A DNA stretch of 7,818 nucleotides from Armatimonadetes bacterium UBA5352 (GTDB taxonomy: Bacteria; Armatimonadota; Zipacnadia; Zipacnadales; UBA5352). The position numbers and the translations under genes are program-made. Shown piece after piece: positions 1 to 6,776 of this stretch. The notes below the pieces were generated by a model that was not told the DNA's origin, did not search any database, and worked only from the letters and a program-made list of their open reading frames with translations. Each line of letters begins with the position of its first letter. The first letter of the stretch is position 1. Location: positions 2,057 to 9,874 of the forward strand of contig DHPY01000107.1 of assembly GCA_002411015.1 (NCBI GenBank). The letters run 5' to 3'.

Positions 1-27
1 GAGGGCGAGGAGGGCGAGGAGGGCCAG
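1..27 (+). repeat. 9-bp tandem repeat coding for Gly-Glu linker
   Basis: Three consecutive 9-base units, GAGGGCGAG, GAGGGCGAG and a diverged GAGGGCCAG, sit at the window edge and may extend upstream. In frame they encode EGE, EGE and EGQ. This is most simply a low-complexity acidic linker inside the partial STN-domain gene, not a regulatory repeat. Confidence 0.6.
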
Positions 28-666
28 CGGCCGCAGTTCGGCGGCTTCGGCCAGTACGAGGACCCGGTGCGGAACGTGCTGCTGCCCAACCGCAGCAACA
101 CGATCACGCTTGAGCTAACCGATGCGACGCTGCAGGATGCGCTCAGCCAGTTCATGATGAAGACGCACATGATCGTGGTTGCCGACCCGGAGTTGACCGG
201 GACGGTCTCGCTGCAGGTTGAGGATGCGGAGCACGCGGAGGCGCTGGATGCGATCGCCGAGGCCGCGGGCGCGACGTGGCGCATGGTCTACGTTGTGTCG
301 GCTCCACGCCGGTACACTGAGGCTGAGATTGCGCAGCGTGAGGCGATCGCCGAGCAGCGGCGTGAGGAGCAGTTCAACGCCCGCTGGAATGACTTCTGGG
401 CGATGTCACCGGCGCAGCGCAGTGCCGACGTGGCCCAGCGGGTCGAATGGATGAACCGCATGGCCGACCGTATGCAGGAGCGCATGCAGCGCATGCAGGC
501 GCAGGGCGGCGAACCTCGTCGCCGTGGACGCGCAGGAGTCATGGCGCGCGGCATGGCCCGGATGTATGATCGGATGGAGCGCTACTCCAACCAGCTCACC
601 CCTGCGCAGCGGATGGAGATCAAGCCGCTGCTGGAGGCGATGCAGAGGCTCCAGGGCGGTCGCTGA
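1..666 (+). CDS. STN-domain protein with LTxxQ-like helical tail (5' partial)
   Basis: The reading frame is open from base 1 to the TGA at 664-666, so the N-terminus and any signal peptide lie outside the window. An in-frame GTG at 67 exists, but the frame continues upstream without a stop, so I read this as a fragment. Three regions are visible. Bases 1-27 encode a Glu-Gly repeat (EGE EGE EGQ), probably a linker. Bases about 100-300 encode a fold like the secretin/TonB short N-terminal (STN) domain: a strand (ITLEL), a helix (TLQDALSQF), a strand (IVVADPEL), then TVSLQV and a second helix, ending in WRMVYVVS. The rest is charged, Met/Arg/Gln-rich and probably helical or coiled coil. It carries MSPAQR (from 403) and LTPAQR (from 595), which resemble the LTxxQ motif of Spy/CpxP-type periplasmic proteins. 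STN domains act in the envelope, so a periplasmic role is likely. The exact function is unknown. Confidence 0.75.
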   Translation, partial: EGEEGEEGQRPQFGGFGQYEDPVRNVLLPNRSNTITLELTDATLQDALSQFMMKTHMIVVADPELTGTVSLQVEDAEHAEALDAIAEAAGATWRMVYVVSAPRRYTEAEIAQREAIAEQRREEQFNARWNDFWAMSPAQRSADVAQRVEWMNRMADRMQERMQRMQAQGGEPRRRGRAGVMARGMARMYDRMERYSNQLTPAQRMEIKPLLEAMQRLQGGR

Positions 667-750
667 GCGTTCGTACCGACAGAAGGCTTCGTTGAGCGCG
701 TCCGCCCCACGGAATGGACACGGCGAACGCTGGCACCAACGGTTATCGGC

Positions 751-771
751 GCACGGGCGCGACGCCCGTGC
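751..771. repeat. Perfect 9-bp GC palindrome; possible dispersed REP-like element or bidirectional terminator
   Basis: GCACGGGCG (751-759) and CGCCCGTGC (763-771) are perfect reverse complements around a 3-base CGA loop. The hairpin lies between two convergent genes ending at 666 (+) and 881 (-). No T-tract follows on either strand, so it is not a textbook intrinsic terminator. From memory, this core, which reads GRDARAT in one frame, recurs as a dispersed intergenic palindrome in several GC-rich environmental genomes. That is recollection and was not checked here. A second inverted pair surrounds it: CCACGGAA at 707-714 and TTCCGTGG at 791-798. Confidence 0.5.
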
Positions 772-880
772 CACGGGAAGACATGGCTCCTTCCGTGGCG
801 GCAGGCTCGAAGACACGTTCCAGAGATCGGAGCACGTCCATTCGGTCAGCGTCCGTACGACGCGGGGGGCTACCCCGGGT

Positions 881-3136
881 CTACACCCGCAGCAGCCGGC
901 ACTGGCCGGGCTGCAGGGTGACGGACAGCGCGCCATCCGCGGCCGCGAGCGTCTCGCCGGAGGCGCAGTCGGTCGCGGTGGCGATGCCCGGCAGGCTCGC
1001 GGTGGTGGGCGCGCCGCCGAGGTTCGCGATCGCCGCGTAGCGCGCTCCGTCCGCGCCCGGGACGATGATCGCGCGCACCAGGCCCTCGCCGAGGTCCAGC
1101 GCCTCCACCTGCGCCGCGACCTCCGCGGTCTCACGAGCATCTGCGCCGGAGAGGACGACGCCGCCACAGTCGAGGATGGTCTCGCCCGGCGCGAAGCTCA
1201 CGTAGGGCGGGAACTGCCCCTCGATCTCAGGCGCCACGCAGCCGAAGCAGAGTTCATCGTAGTAGAGGCTGTCGGCGTAGCCGGATGCACGGCGGAGGCC
1301 GGCCTGGTAGAGTGACATCCCCTCCGCACCGTAGGCGCCGATGATGCCGATGGTATCACCCGCGCAGGCCCAGCGGGAGTTCAGCGGGATCACCTGCGCG
1401 GACGCGTCGCCGCGCGCGGAGAGCGTGCCACTCTCGGACGAATAGAGGCGCTCCATCGCGTTGAGGATGTCATTGGCCACGTTGAGCTTGAGGCCCTTGA
1501 TCTCCGCGAGGTAGACGCGGAAGGGCGCCGCGCAGTGCTCCATGACGACCATCGTGCGGTCATCGGGCAGCGCGGCGACGGCGTGGCGATGCTCGATCGG
1601 GCTCGGGGCCTTCCAGCCCTCCGGCATGATCGCGTCCATGCGGTCGTCCATCGCGCCCCAGGTGACGAAGCCGCCGTCGAAGAGCGCCTGGTCATGGCTG
1701 AGGACGACGGCGCGCTGATCGCGGGCGCCCACGGGCAGCACGAGTCCACCGAGATTGCGGTCCCACTCCGCGAAGTGCGCTGCCTCCGGCGGGAGGCAGA
1801 GGCCCTGCGGCGCATACCGTGCGCGCCAACTCCAGGAGGCGATCCGCTGCGGCGAGCGGTGCATCACCGCGCCGTGCTCGGGCTCGATCCAGCCGCCCTG
1901 GGTGCTCTCCTCGTAGCCCTCCGTGAGCATCTCGCCGCCGATGCCGAGTCTGCGTCGCCACCAGGCGTTCATCGAGAGCACGACGGCCTTGTCGGCCTCG
2001 AGGCGCGTGAAGTAGTAGGGGCTCTCGCGCTCGATGGTGGTGAGGCGGTGGGACATGAAGCTGCCATCGCCGGAGGCGGCCTGATCGGTGCGGATCAGCT
2101 CAATCGCGCCGGCCTCAAGCTGTGCGGCGTGCTCATCGCCGAAGAGTTCGCCCGCCATCAGGAGGCTCGGGAGCAGGTAGTCCTGGCAGTAGCAGTAGCG
2201 CTGGCGGGAGTCGCCGCCGATGCGGCAGAGGCGGCCGTTGCTGAAGACCAGGCGGCGGACGAGGTCCCAGAGTTCGCGCCCGTGGAGGTAGAGGCCTTCG
2301 GGCGCGTCCCAGCCGGCGCTCTCGCAGGCGAAGTGCATCATCGCCATGTTGCTCACGCAGATGACCATGTAGCCGACGTTGAGGTATGCGTGGTGGTCGA
2401 GGGCGTAGTTGGGGAAGTAGTTCGCGCCGATGTGCCACTCGCGCAGTGGCTTCCCCGCGTAGAGCGTCTCGTCAGCCGCGTCGGCGGCGATGGAGATCGA
2501 GTTGAGCAGGAAGCACGTGCCGTACTCGGTCCACCGGTCCACGTTCGGCTCGTCGGGATACATCAGCGCGACGCGGTGCAGCAGCGCGCCGTTCCAGAGG
2601 TTCGACTCGGGGCGGTTGCCTCCGTCCGCGGCCCAGGGCATGGCGGTGATGGGCAGGTCAAGCAGCGCGTCGGCCTCGGAGACAAGCATCCGGCGCAGCA
2701 TCTCGCGGTCGGCGTCGGTCAGGTGCTCGTCCATCGCCTCGACGCCATGCATCATGCGCTCAACGCCGAGGCCGGAGATCCAGGTGTGGCCCCACTGCGT
2801 GCCGTCGGCGCAGAGGTGGTCGCCGGAGATGTGGCTGGCGCAGGAGAAGCGCAGGGCCCGGAGTGCGCGGTCGAGGATCTGCTCGCGCGAGATGCCTGAG
2901 GCAGCCTCATCGAGGGCGGGATCTACCGCCAGCACGGCCATGGCGCCGAGGTACTTCTGGTTGGTCTGCACGCCCCAGCTATTGTAGCCGGTGCCGAAGC
3001 AGCCGAGGTCGGGGCGCGCGGGGTCGGTCCACCAGTAGCGCTCCGCAAAACTCGGCCAGCGCTCAAGCACACGGATGAAGTCGGTCGGAGTCGGCTGCGT
3101 CACGGCGAATCGCCTCCAGAACGAGCGTATGCGCAT
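881..3136 (-). CDS. Heparinase II/III-like polysaccharide-active protein
   Basis: This gene encodes a 751-residue protein with no clear signal peptide or membrane segment. The N-terminal ~400 residues look like an (alpha/alpha) toroid of the heparinase II/III or polysaccharide-lyase kind. Visible motifs are GTGYNSWGVQTNQKY (48-62), ADGTQWGHTW (110-119), GNRPESNLWNG (173-183), ANYFPNYALDHHAYLN (238-253) and GGDSRQRYCYCQDY (307-320). The conserved-looking Asn, His, Tyr and Arg residues are candidates for the active site. The remaining ~340 residues are strand-rich, as in the C-terminal beta-sandwich of lyases. If it is a lyase, it would cleave uronic-acid-containing polysaccharide by beta-elimination. 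A glycoside hydrolase or an uncharacterised family is also possible. The ATG at 3136 has AGAGG 5 bases upstream. A GTG at 3103 (codon 12), preceded by GGAGG, would remove the basic leader and is equally plausible. The gene is divergent from the HD gene. Confidence 0.65.
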   Translation of the reverse strand: MRIRSFWRRFAVTQPTPTDFIRVLERWPSFAERYWWTDPARPDLGCFGTGYNSWGVQTNQKYLGAMAVLAVDPALDEAASGISREQILDRALRALRFSCASHISGDHLCADGTQWGHTWISGLGVERMMHGVEAMDEHLTDADREMLRRMLVSEADALLDLPITAMPWAADGGNRPESNLWNGALLHRVALMYPDEPNVDRWTEYGTCFLLNSISIAADAADETLYAGKPLREWHIGANYFPNYALDHHAYLNVGYMVICVSNMAMMHFACESAGWDAPEGLYLHGRELWDLVRRLVFSNGRLCRIGGDSRQRYCYCQDYLLPSLLMAGELFGDEHAAQLEAGAIELIRTDQAASGDGSFMSHRLTTIERESPYYFTRLEADKAVVLSMNAWWRRRLGIGGEMLTEGYEESTQGGWIEPEHGAVMHRSPQRIASWSWRARYAPQGLCLPPEAAHFAEWDRNLGGLVLPVGARDQRAVVLSHDQALFDGGFVTWGAMDDRMDAIMPEGWKAPSPIEHRHAVAALPDDRTMVVMEHCAAPFRVYLAEIKGLKLNVANDILNAMERLYSSESGTLSARGDASAQVIPLNSRWACAGDTIGIIGAYGAEGMSLYQAGLRRASGYADSLYYDELCFGCVAPEIEGQFPPYVSFAPGETILDCGGVVLSGADARETAEVAAQVEALDLGEGLVRAIIVPGADGARYAAIANLGGAPTTASLPGIATATDCASGETLAAADGALSVTLQPGQCRLLRV
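3113..3117 (-). promoter_or_regulatory. Candidate ribosome binding site for an alternative GTG start at 3103
   Basis: On the minus strand GGAGG (3117 to 3113) lies 9 bases before a GTG at 3103-3101. The protein from there would begin with TQPTPTDFIRVLERW after the initiator. The longer reading from ATG 3136 has only AGAGG (3146-3142), 5 bases upstream, and adds MRIRSFWRRFA. The stronger Shine-Dalgarno match favours the shorter form, while the ATG codon favours the longer one. Confidence 0.4.
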
Positions 3137-3269
3137 CGGGACCTCTGTTCATCGCACATGCCGGGGAGCCCTCCCGTTTGGCTGCGCGATCTGCCGGAGG
3201 ATTGCCGGCGCCTGCGGCGAACGGTCTGCTGGAGGGAGAGCGAGCGTTCGTGACTGGAGGACACCTGAG
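3137..3269. other. Divergent intergenic region (probable two-way promoter region)
   Basis: These 133 bases separate the start of the heparinase-like gene (-) from the start of the HD gene (+), so promoters for both are expected here. I could not pick out convincing -35/-10 boxes on either strand. A small hairpin with stem arms CGGGG and TCCCG (3162-3166 and 3172-3176) is followed by TTTG. GGAGG at 3256-3260 is the ribosome binding site of the HD gene. Confidence 0.4.
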
Positions 3270-3821
3270 ATGACGCGCGATGAGGCGCTGGAGATACTGC
3301 ACGAGCACGTTCAGAACGAGAACCTGCGCAAGCACGCGGATGCGGTGGAGGCGGCGATGCGGGCGTATGCGCGGAAGCTCGGTGAGGATGAGGAGTACTG
3401 GGGCGTGGTGGGGCTGCTGCATGACTTTGACTGGGAGATCCACCCGACGCTCGAGGAGCACCCGCAGAAGGGCGGCGAGATTCTGCGGGCGCGCGGGGCG
3501 GATGAGGCGCTGATCGCGGACATCCAGGCGCACGCGCGGCACACCGGCGTCCCGCGCGACACGCCCGTGCGGCAGGCGCTCTTCGCGGTGGATGAGCTGG
3601 CCGGCTTCATCGTGGCCTGCGCGCTGGTGCGGCCGACGGGGATCAGCGACCTGCAGGCGAAGTCCGTGAAGAAGAAGATGAAGGACAGCTCCTTCGCGGC
3701 GGCGGTGAGCCGCGATGACATCCGCGACGGCGCTGAGGATCTTGGGGTGGACCTGACGGAGCACATCGACTTCGTGATAGAGGCGATGCGGGAGATCAGC
3801 GGGGAGCTTGGGCTGGTGTGA
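3270..3821 (+). CDS. HD-superfamily hydrolase
   Basis: This encodes a 183-residue, probably cytoplasmic, metal-dependent phosphohydrolase of the HD superfamily. It resembles the stand-alone predicted HD hydrolases of about 180 residues. The metal-binding pattern is complete: H22 (RKHADAV), H51-D52 (GLLHDFDWE), H64 (EEHPQKG), H88 (IQAHARH) and D108 (FAVDELAGF). The start at ATG 3270 is chosen because GGAGG (3256-3260) precedes it by 9 bases and the HD fold begins directly after. The frame is open upstream to 3075, but that extension runs through the divergent gene's start and looks non-coding. The substrate is unknown; family members act on nucleotides or other phosphoesters. The stop overlaps the GTG start of the sialidase-like gene (GTGA), which suggests translational coupling, although a shared pathway is not obvious. 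Confidence 0.88.
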   Translation: MTRDEALEILHEHVQNENLRKHADAVEAAMRAYARKLGEDEEYWGVVGLLHDFDWEIHPTLEEHPQKGGEILRARGADEALIADIQAHARHTGVPRDTPVRQALFAVDELAGFIVACALVRPTGISDLQAKSVKKKMKDSSFAAAVSRDDIRDGAEDLGVDLTEHIDFVIEAMREISGELGLV

Positions 3822-5464
3822 GCGGGATGGCAGTTCGCGCGATGGCGGCTGTGATGGGCCTCACGCTGCTCGCAGCGGCGGGGACAGCCTGCGCACAGGA
3901 GGAAGCGACGATGGAGCAGCCGACCGATGCCGACCCCGCGATGGAAGCGCCGCCGGTGATCCTCGATCCGGGGCCTGAGTATGCTGATGAGACGCGTATC
4001 TTCCAGGGCATTCCCGGGATCGAGCGGGCACCGAACGGGCGGCTGTGGGCGACGTGGTATGGCGGCGGCCCGGGCGAGGGCCCGCACAACTTCGTGATGC
4101 TCGCCACCAGCGGCGATGACGGCGAGACGTGGTCGGGCCTGAAGCTCGTGGTGGACCCGCCGAACCTCGTGCGGGCGTTCGACCCGTGCCTGTGGGTGGA
4201 CCCGCTCGGGCGGATGTGGCTCTTCTGGGCGCAGGCGGTGCAGCTCTGGGACGGGCGCGCGGGCGTCTGGGCGATCGTCACGGAGAACCCGGGCGAGGAG
4301 ACGCCGCAATGGTCGGAGCCGCGACGCTTGAGCGATGGCATCATGATGAACAAGCCGCTCGCGCTCTCCAACGGTGAGTGGCTGCTGCCCGCCGCGATCT
4401 GGTCGAACAAGCCCTCTGCGCCGGAGGAGTACGTGCATGGTTCGGCCGATGGCAGCGGGTCGAACGTGATCGCCTCCACGGACCTGGGCGCCACCTGGAG
4501 CTACCGCGGCGGCGTGGACATCCCGGAGCGCCGCTGCGATGAGCACATGCTGGTCGAGCGCCGAGATGGCGCGCTGTGGATGCTCGTGCGCACCACCTAC
4601 GGGATCGGCGAGAGCTTCTCGCACGACCAGGGACGCACGTGGTCGCAGGGGCGGCAGTCGTGGATCCCGCACGTGCCCGCCGCGCGCTTCTTCATCCGCA
4701 GGCTGGCGAGCGGCAACCTGCTGCTCGTGAAGCACTCGCCGCCGGATGGCCGCACGCGCTCGCACCTCACGGCGTACCTCTCGGAGGATGACGGGCGGAC
4801 GTGGGAGGGCGGCCTGCTGCTCGACGACCGCAGCGGCGTGTCCTACCCCGATGGAACGCAGGGCGAGGATGGCACGATCTACGTGATCTACGACTTCGCG
4901 CGCCACGCCGAGAAGCAGATCCTGATGGCGACCTTCACCGAGGCGGACGTGCTCTCGCGCGAGGCGGCATCGGAGCGGGCGAGGCTGCGGGTGCTCGTGA
5001 ACCAGGCGACGGGACAGCGCGAGCCGGAGGTGCTTCGGCTGGCGACGAACGCGGATGCTGCGCCTCTGACGCGCGAGCCCGCGGCGAGGCTGGCGCTCGA
5101 TGCGGGGCAGGAGTGGGCGACGCTGGCGGTGGGGGAGAAGCTCTTCACGAACCGCGAGTACACGCTGGACGACCTGCCGGAGGAGCTTGCCGGGACGCGC
5201 TTCGTGCGCGGGCCGATCGAGCGCACGGCCGCGACGGTGGAGGCCGACGGGGTCGTGTGGGTGCTGACGCCGCGGCCTGAGCGCAATGATGACACGCTCG
5301 AGCTTGCGCTGCTCCGCCAGGGCTTCGAGCGCGCGCGGGTGCGGGAGTTCATCCTCTTCCGCGCGAGCCCGGCGAACGCCGTCACGCTCTTTCAGAAGCG
5401 CTGCAGCGCGGGCGAGCGCATCGAGCTCGGGATGTGGGGCGTGCTGGCGCTGCCGGCGGAGTAG
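3818..5464 (+). CDS. Secreted sialidase-like BNR/Asp-box protein
   Basis: This encodes 548 residues starting at GTG 3818, which overlaps the preceding stop. An ATG at 3827 is the alternative start. Residues 1-26 look like a Sec signal peptide with a hydrophobic core (AAVMGLTLLAAAG) and a probable cut after ACA. Mature residues to about 375 form a sialidase-type beta-propeller with four Asp boxes (S/T-x-D-x-G-x-T-W): 98-105, 220-227, 268-275 and 322-329. The entry strand reads FQGIPGI (62-68), where classical sialidases have Y/F-R-I-P, so the first arginine of the triad appears to be replaced by Gly64. Other conserved-looking stretches are WATWYGGGPGEGP (77-89), RAFDPCLW (119-126) and LVRTTYG (256-262). 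A strand-rich C-terminal module of ~170 residues follows. It is probably an exported glycan-active enzyme or binding protein. True sialic-acid hydrolysis is doubtful without the FRIP arginine. Confidence 0.82.
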   Translation: MSGMAVRAMAAVMGLTLLAAAGTACAQEEATMEQPTDADPAMEAPPVILDPGPEYADETRIFQGIPGIERAPNGRLWATWYGGGPGEGPHNFVMLATSGDDGETWSGLKLVVDPPNLVRAFDPCLWVDPLGRMWLFWAQAVQLWDGRAGVWAIVTENPGEETPQWSEPRRLSDGIMMNKPLALSNGEWLLPAAIWSNKPSAPEEYVHGSADGSGSNVIASTDLGATWSYRGGVDIPERRCDEHMLVERRDGALWMLVRTTYGIGESFSHDQGRTWSQGRQSWIPHVPAARFFIRRLASGNLLLVKHSPPDGRTRSHLTAYLSEDDGRTWEGGLLLDDRSGVSYPDGTQGEDGTIYVIYDFARHAEKQILMATFTEADVLSREAASERARLRVLVNQATGQREPEVLRLATNADAAPLTREPAARLALDAGQEWATLAVGEKLFTNREYTLDDLPEELAGTRFVRGPIERTAATVEADGVVWVLTPRPERNDDTLELALLRQGFERARVREFILFRASPANAVTLFQKRCSAGERIELGMWGVLALPAE

Positions 5465-5506
5465 GCGGGCGAGGCCAAGCTTGCTCGTTCAGCGCTGCTC
5501 CTTAGT
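5465..5506. other. Short convergent intergenic gap
   Basis: These 42 bases separate two convergent stops. Transcription from both sides must end here or run into the opposite gene. A weak stem (CGAG 5470-5473 with CTCG 5484-5487, enclosing the palindrome CAAGCTTG) is present without a T-tract. I do not call it a terminator with confidence. Confidence 0.3.
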
Positions 5507-6565
5507 CTAGATCAGCCATTGATTTCCACACGCGCCACATCGTGCGTGATGCTGCTCGGGCTGCTTGAAGAGATAGGGCGCAAGCAGCGCGAGCGGCCAC
5601 AGAAAGAACGTGACCATGCAGCAACCATAGGCAACCTGCGCGTCAGTGTCCGCGCCACCGGTTCTGAAGTGCTCGATATTGCACGAGCCACAAGCAGGGC
5701 ACTGCCCACGGCCGGTGTTCCTGTCGTACGCCGAGAGCGCAACCTCGTGGGCCTTACGCGTGGCTTCGATTTCACTGTGCCGTTCAATGCAGCTCTCGCG
5801 GTACGCATCGTATGCTCCGCGGGTCCTGCTCGAGAGACGCATAAGCGCTGGGTACCAGTATCCTCCAGTGAGCAGAAGTAGACCGCCGATGACCAATACC
5901 AACGAGAAGCTGAGATGCGATCGAGGCTCCCAGTGCACCGACAATGGGGCATGGCTAAGGAATGCGTTCTGATCCATCGCGAGCATAACTCGTCGCCCCT
6001 GAACCGTCGTCCCCGGCGAGCCCCTCACCGCATCGCCATCACAGATGATCTCCCAGTTCACAGGATACACTATCGATACCGAGACGTAACGCAGCGCAGC
6101 ATCCCGGCTGTAGCCGCTCCTCATCGCTGCCTTGGCGGCCTCAGTATCAAGAGCGGCTTTGATACCCCGCCCGAAGAGCCGCCCGGTGATTGAGTATCCA
6201 CCTTCTCGCTCATCGATCCGGTAGTAAGGGCCAAATAGCTTCGTGAAGGTCGCCGCATAGCTATTGCTGCTGGTGGCGAAGAGCCGGCTGGCGGAGATGC
6301 ATATGCGGCTTTCCTCTCCCTCCTGGACTGGCCTGCTGTCGGCTTCCCATCCCTCCTTTCGTGCCTGCGCCAGAATGTTGCGAGTGGCCGAGTCGCCCTC
6401 TTCGCCCGCAGGCAGTGTAAGCTTCACCGTCCTCGTCAGGTGGTCGCCGGTGGGCCACAACTCATCAGTAATGGCAATAGATACCCGCACCTCCCCTGTC
6501 TCACATCCGGCGAGAAGGGGCAGCGCGAGCATGACCACAGCTACAGTGCTCCGCGCCAATCTCAT
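5507..6565 (-). CDS. Lipoprotein with LppM-like ectodomain, membrane segment and split zinc ribbon
   Basis: From ATG 6565 the protein has 352 residues. An ATG at 6598 would add 11 residues, but the 6565 start gives a clean lipoprotein signal: basic MRLAR, a hydrophobic core and the lipobox LAGC with Cys21. GGAAG lies just upstream. Residues 22-215 are strand-rich and resemble LppM-type domains, with an EGW turn at 71-73 and VYPVNWEI followed by a GD turn at 166-178; this match is weak. Residues 218-241 form a transmembrane helix. Residues 250-283 are charged and probably helical. CPAC (289-292) and CGAC (343-346, then GNQW) look like the two halves of a zinc ribbon. Between them is a second hydrophobic stretch (311-333). 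Two sampled 60-base rows of the gene have 53-60% GC, against 77% in a sampled row of the sialidase-like gene. Function is unknown; an envelope role is likely. Confidence 0.78.
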   Translation of the reverse strand: MRLARSTVAVVMLALPLLAGCETGEVRVSIAITDELWPTGDHLTRTVKLTLPAGEEGDSATRNILAQARKEGWEADSRPVQEGEESRICISASRLFATSSNSYAATFTKLFGPYYRIDEREGGYSITGRLFGRGIKAALDTEAAKAAMRSGYSRDAALRYVSVSIVYPVNWEIICDGDAVRGSPGTTVQGRRVMLAMDQNAFLSHAPLSVHWEPRSHLSFSLVLVIGGLLLLTGGYWYPALMRLSSRTRGAYDAYRESCIERHSEIEATRKAHEVALSAYDRNTGRGQCPACGSCNIEHFRTGGADTDAQVAYGCCMVTFFLWPLALLAPYLFKQPEQHHARCGACGNQWLI

Positions 6566-6598
6566 TTCTGCTTCCGGCCCCCCAGCACGGTCTTGCAC

Positions 6599-6776
6599 AG
6601 ACTCTGTTGGCGAATAATTCCCGCTTCCGCAGTGGATACCTCCACTGTGTTTCTACGACACGTGCCAGAAGAGGAATTGCGCTGCCGGCAGGAGAGCTCG
6701 GTCCCTCGGCAGGCTGCCTGGCAGAGCCGGTGGCGACGGGTGAGGAGCGCTTCAGTACTACCTGCTAACGGCCCCG
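6599..6776. other. Intergenic region upstream of the lipoprotein gene
   Basis: This 178-base gap is less GC-biased than the flanking esterase gene. It contains the 6630-6647 hairpin, the 10-base palindrome CTGCCGGCAG near 6682, and an AT-rich patch (AATAATTC, around 6613-6620) that might belong to a promoter for the lipoprotein gene on the minus strand. I see no clear matching -35 box. The gap size suggests the two minus-strand genes are not tightly linked as one operon. Confidence 0.35.
6630..6647. other. Perfect 7-bp hairpin between esterase and lipoprotein genes
   Basis: CAGTGGA (6630-6636), a TACC loop (6637-6640) and TCCACTG (6641-6647) form a perfect stem-loop in the 178-base gap between two minus-strand genes. 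On the minus strand it is followed by GCGGAAGCGGG and not by T residues, so termination of the esterase transcript is only possible, not shown. On the plus strand TGTTTCT follows, but no plus-strand gene ends here. It could also act in the 5' leader of the lipoprotein mRNA. Confidence 0.35.

Noticed and set aside
866..880. GGGG-CTA-CCCC hairpin beside the stop of the heparinase-like gene as a terminator
   Set aside because: The stem is only about four to five pairs in a GC-rich run, with no T-tract on the relevant strand.
406..1167. Minus-strand frame across the STN gene end and the heparinase-like gene end
   Set aside because: It crosses the convergent gap and two real gene ends, and its product is Arg/Ala/Ser-rich without recognisable motifs.
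524..1315. Plus-strand frame reading through the palindrome
   Set aside because: It joins the tail of one gene, intergenic repeat and antisense of the next. The GRDARAT reading comes from the palindrome itself.
1535..2899. Long plus-strand reading frame (454 codons) opposite the heparinase-like gene
   Set aside because: It is a GC-driven antisense frame: its protein is rich in Val, Ala, Glu and His with no domain pattern, while the minus strand carries clear conserved motifs.
3242..3251. GAGCGTTCGT shared with 665-674
   Set aside because: A single 10-base match in a GC-rich 7.8 kb window is compatible with chance, and the flanks do not match.
3075..3269. Upstream extension of the HD hydrolase
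   Set aside because: The extension overlaps the start of the divergent gene and lacks HD-family features. ATG 3270 has a well-spaced GGAGG.
3311..4906. Long minus-strand reading frame (531 codons) opposite the HD and sialidase-like genes
   Set aside because: The product is Arg/Pro/His-rich low complexity, and the opposite strand holds a complete HD metal site and four Asp boxes.
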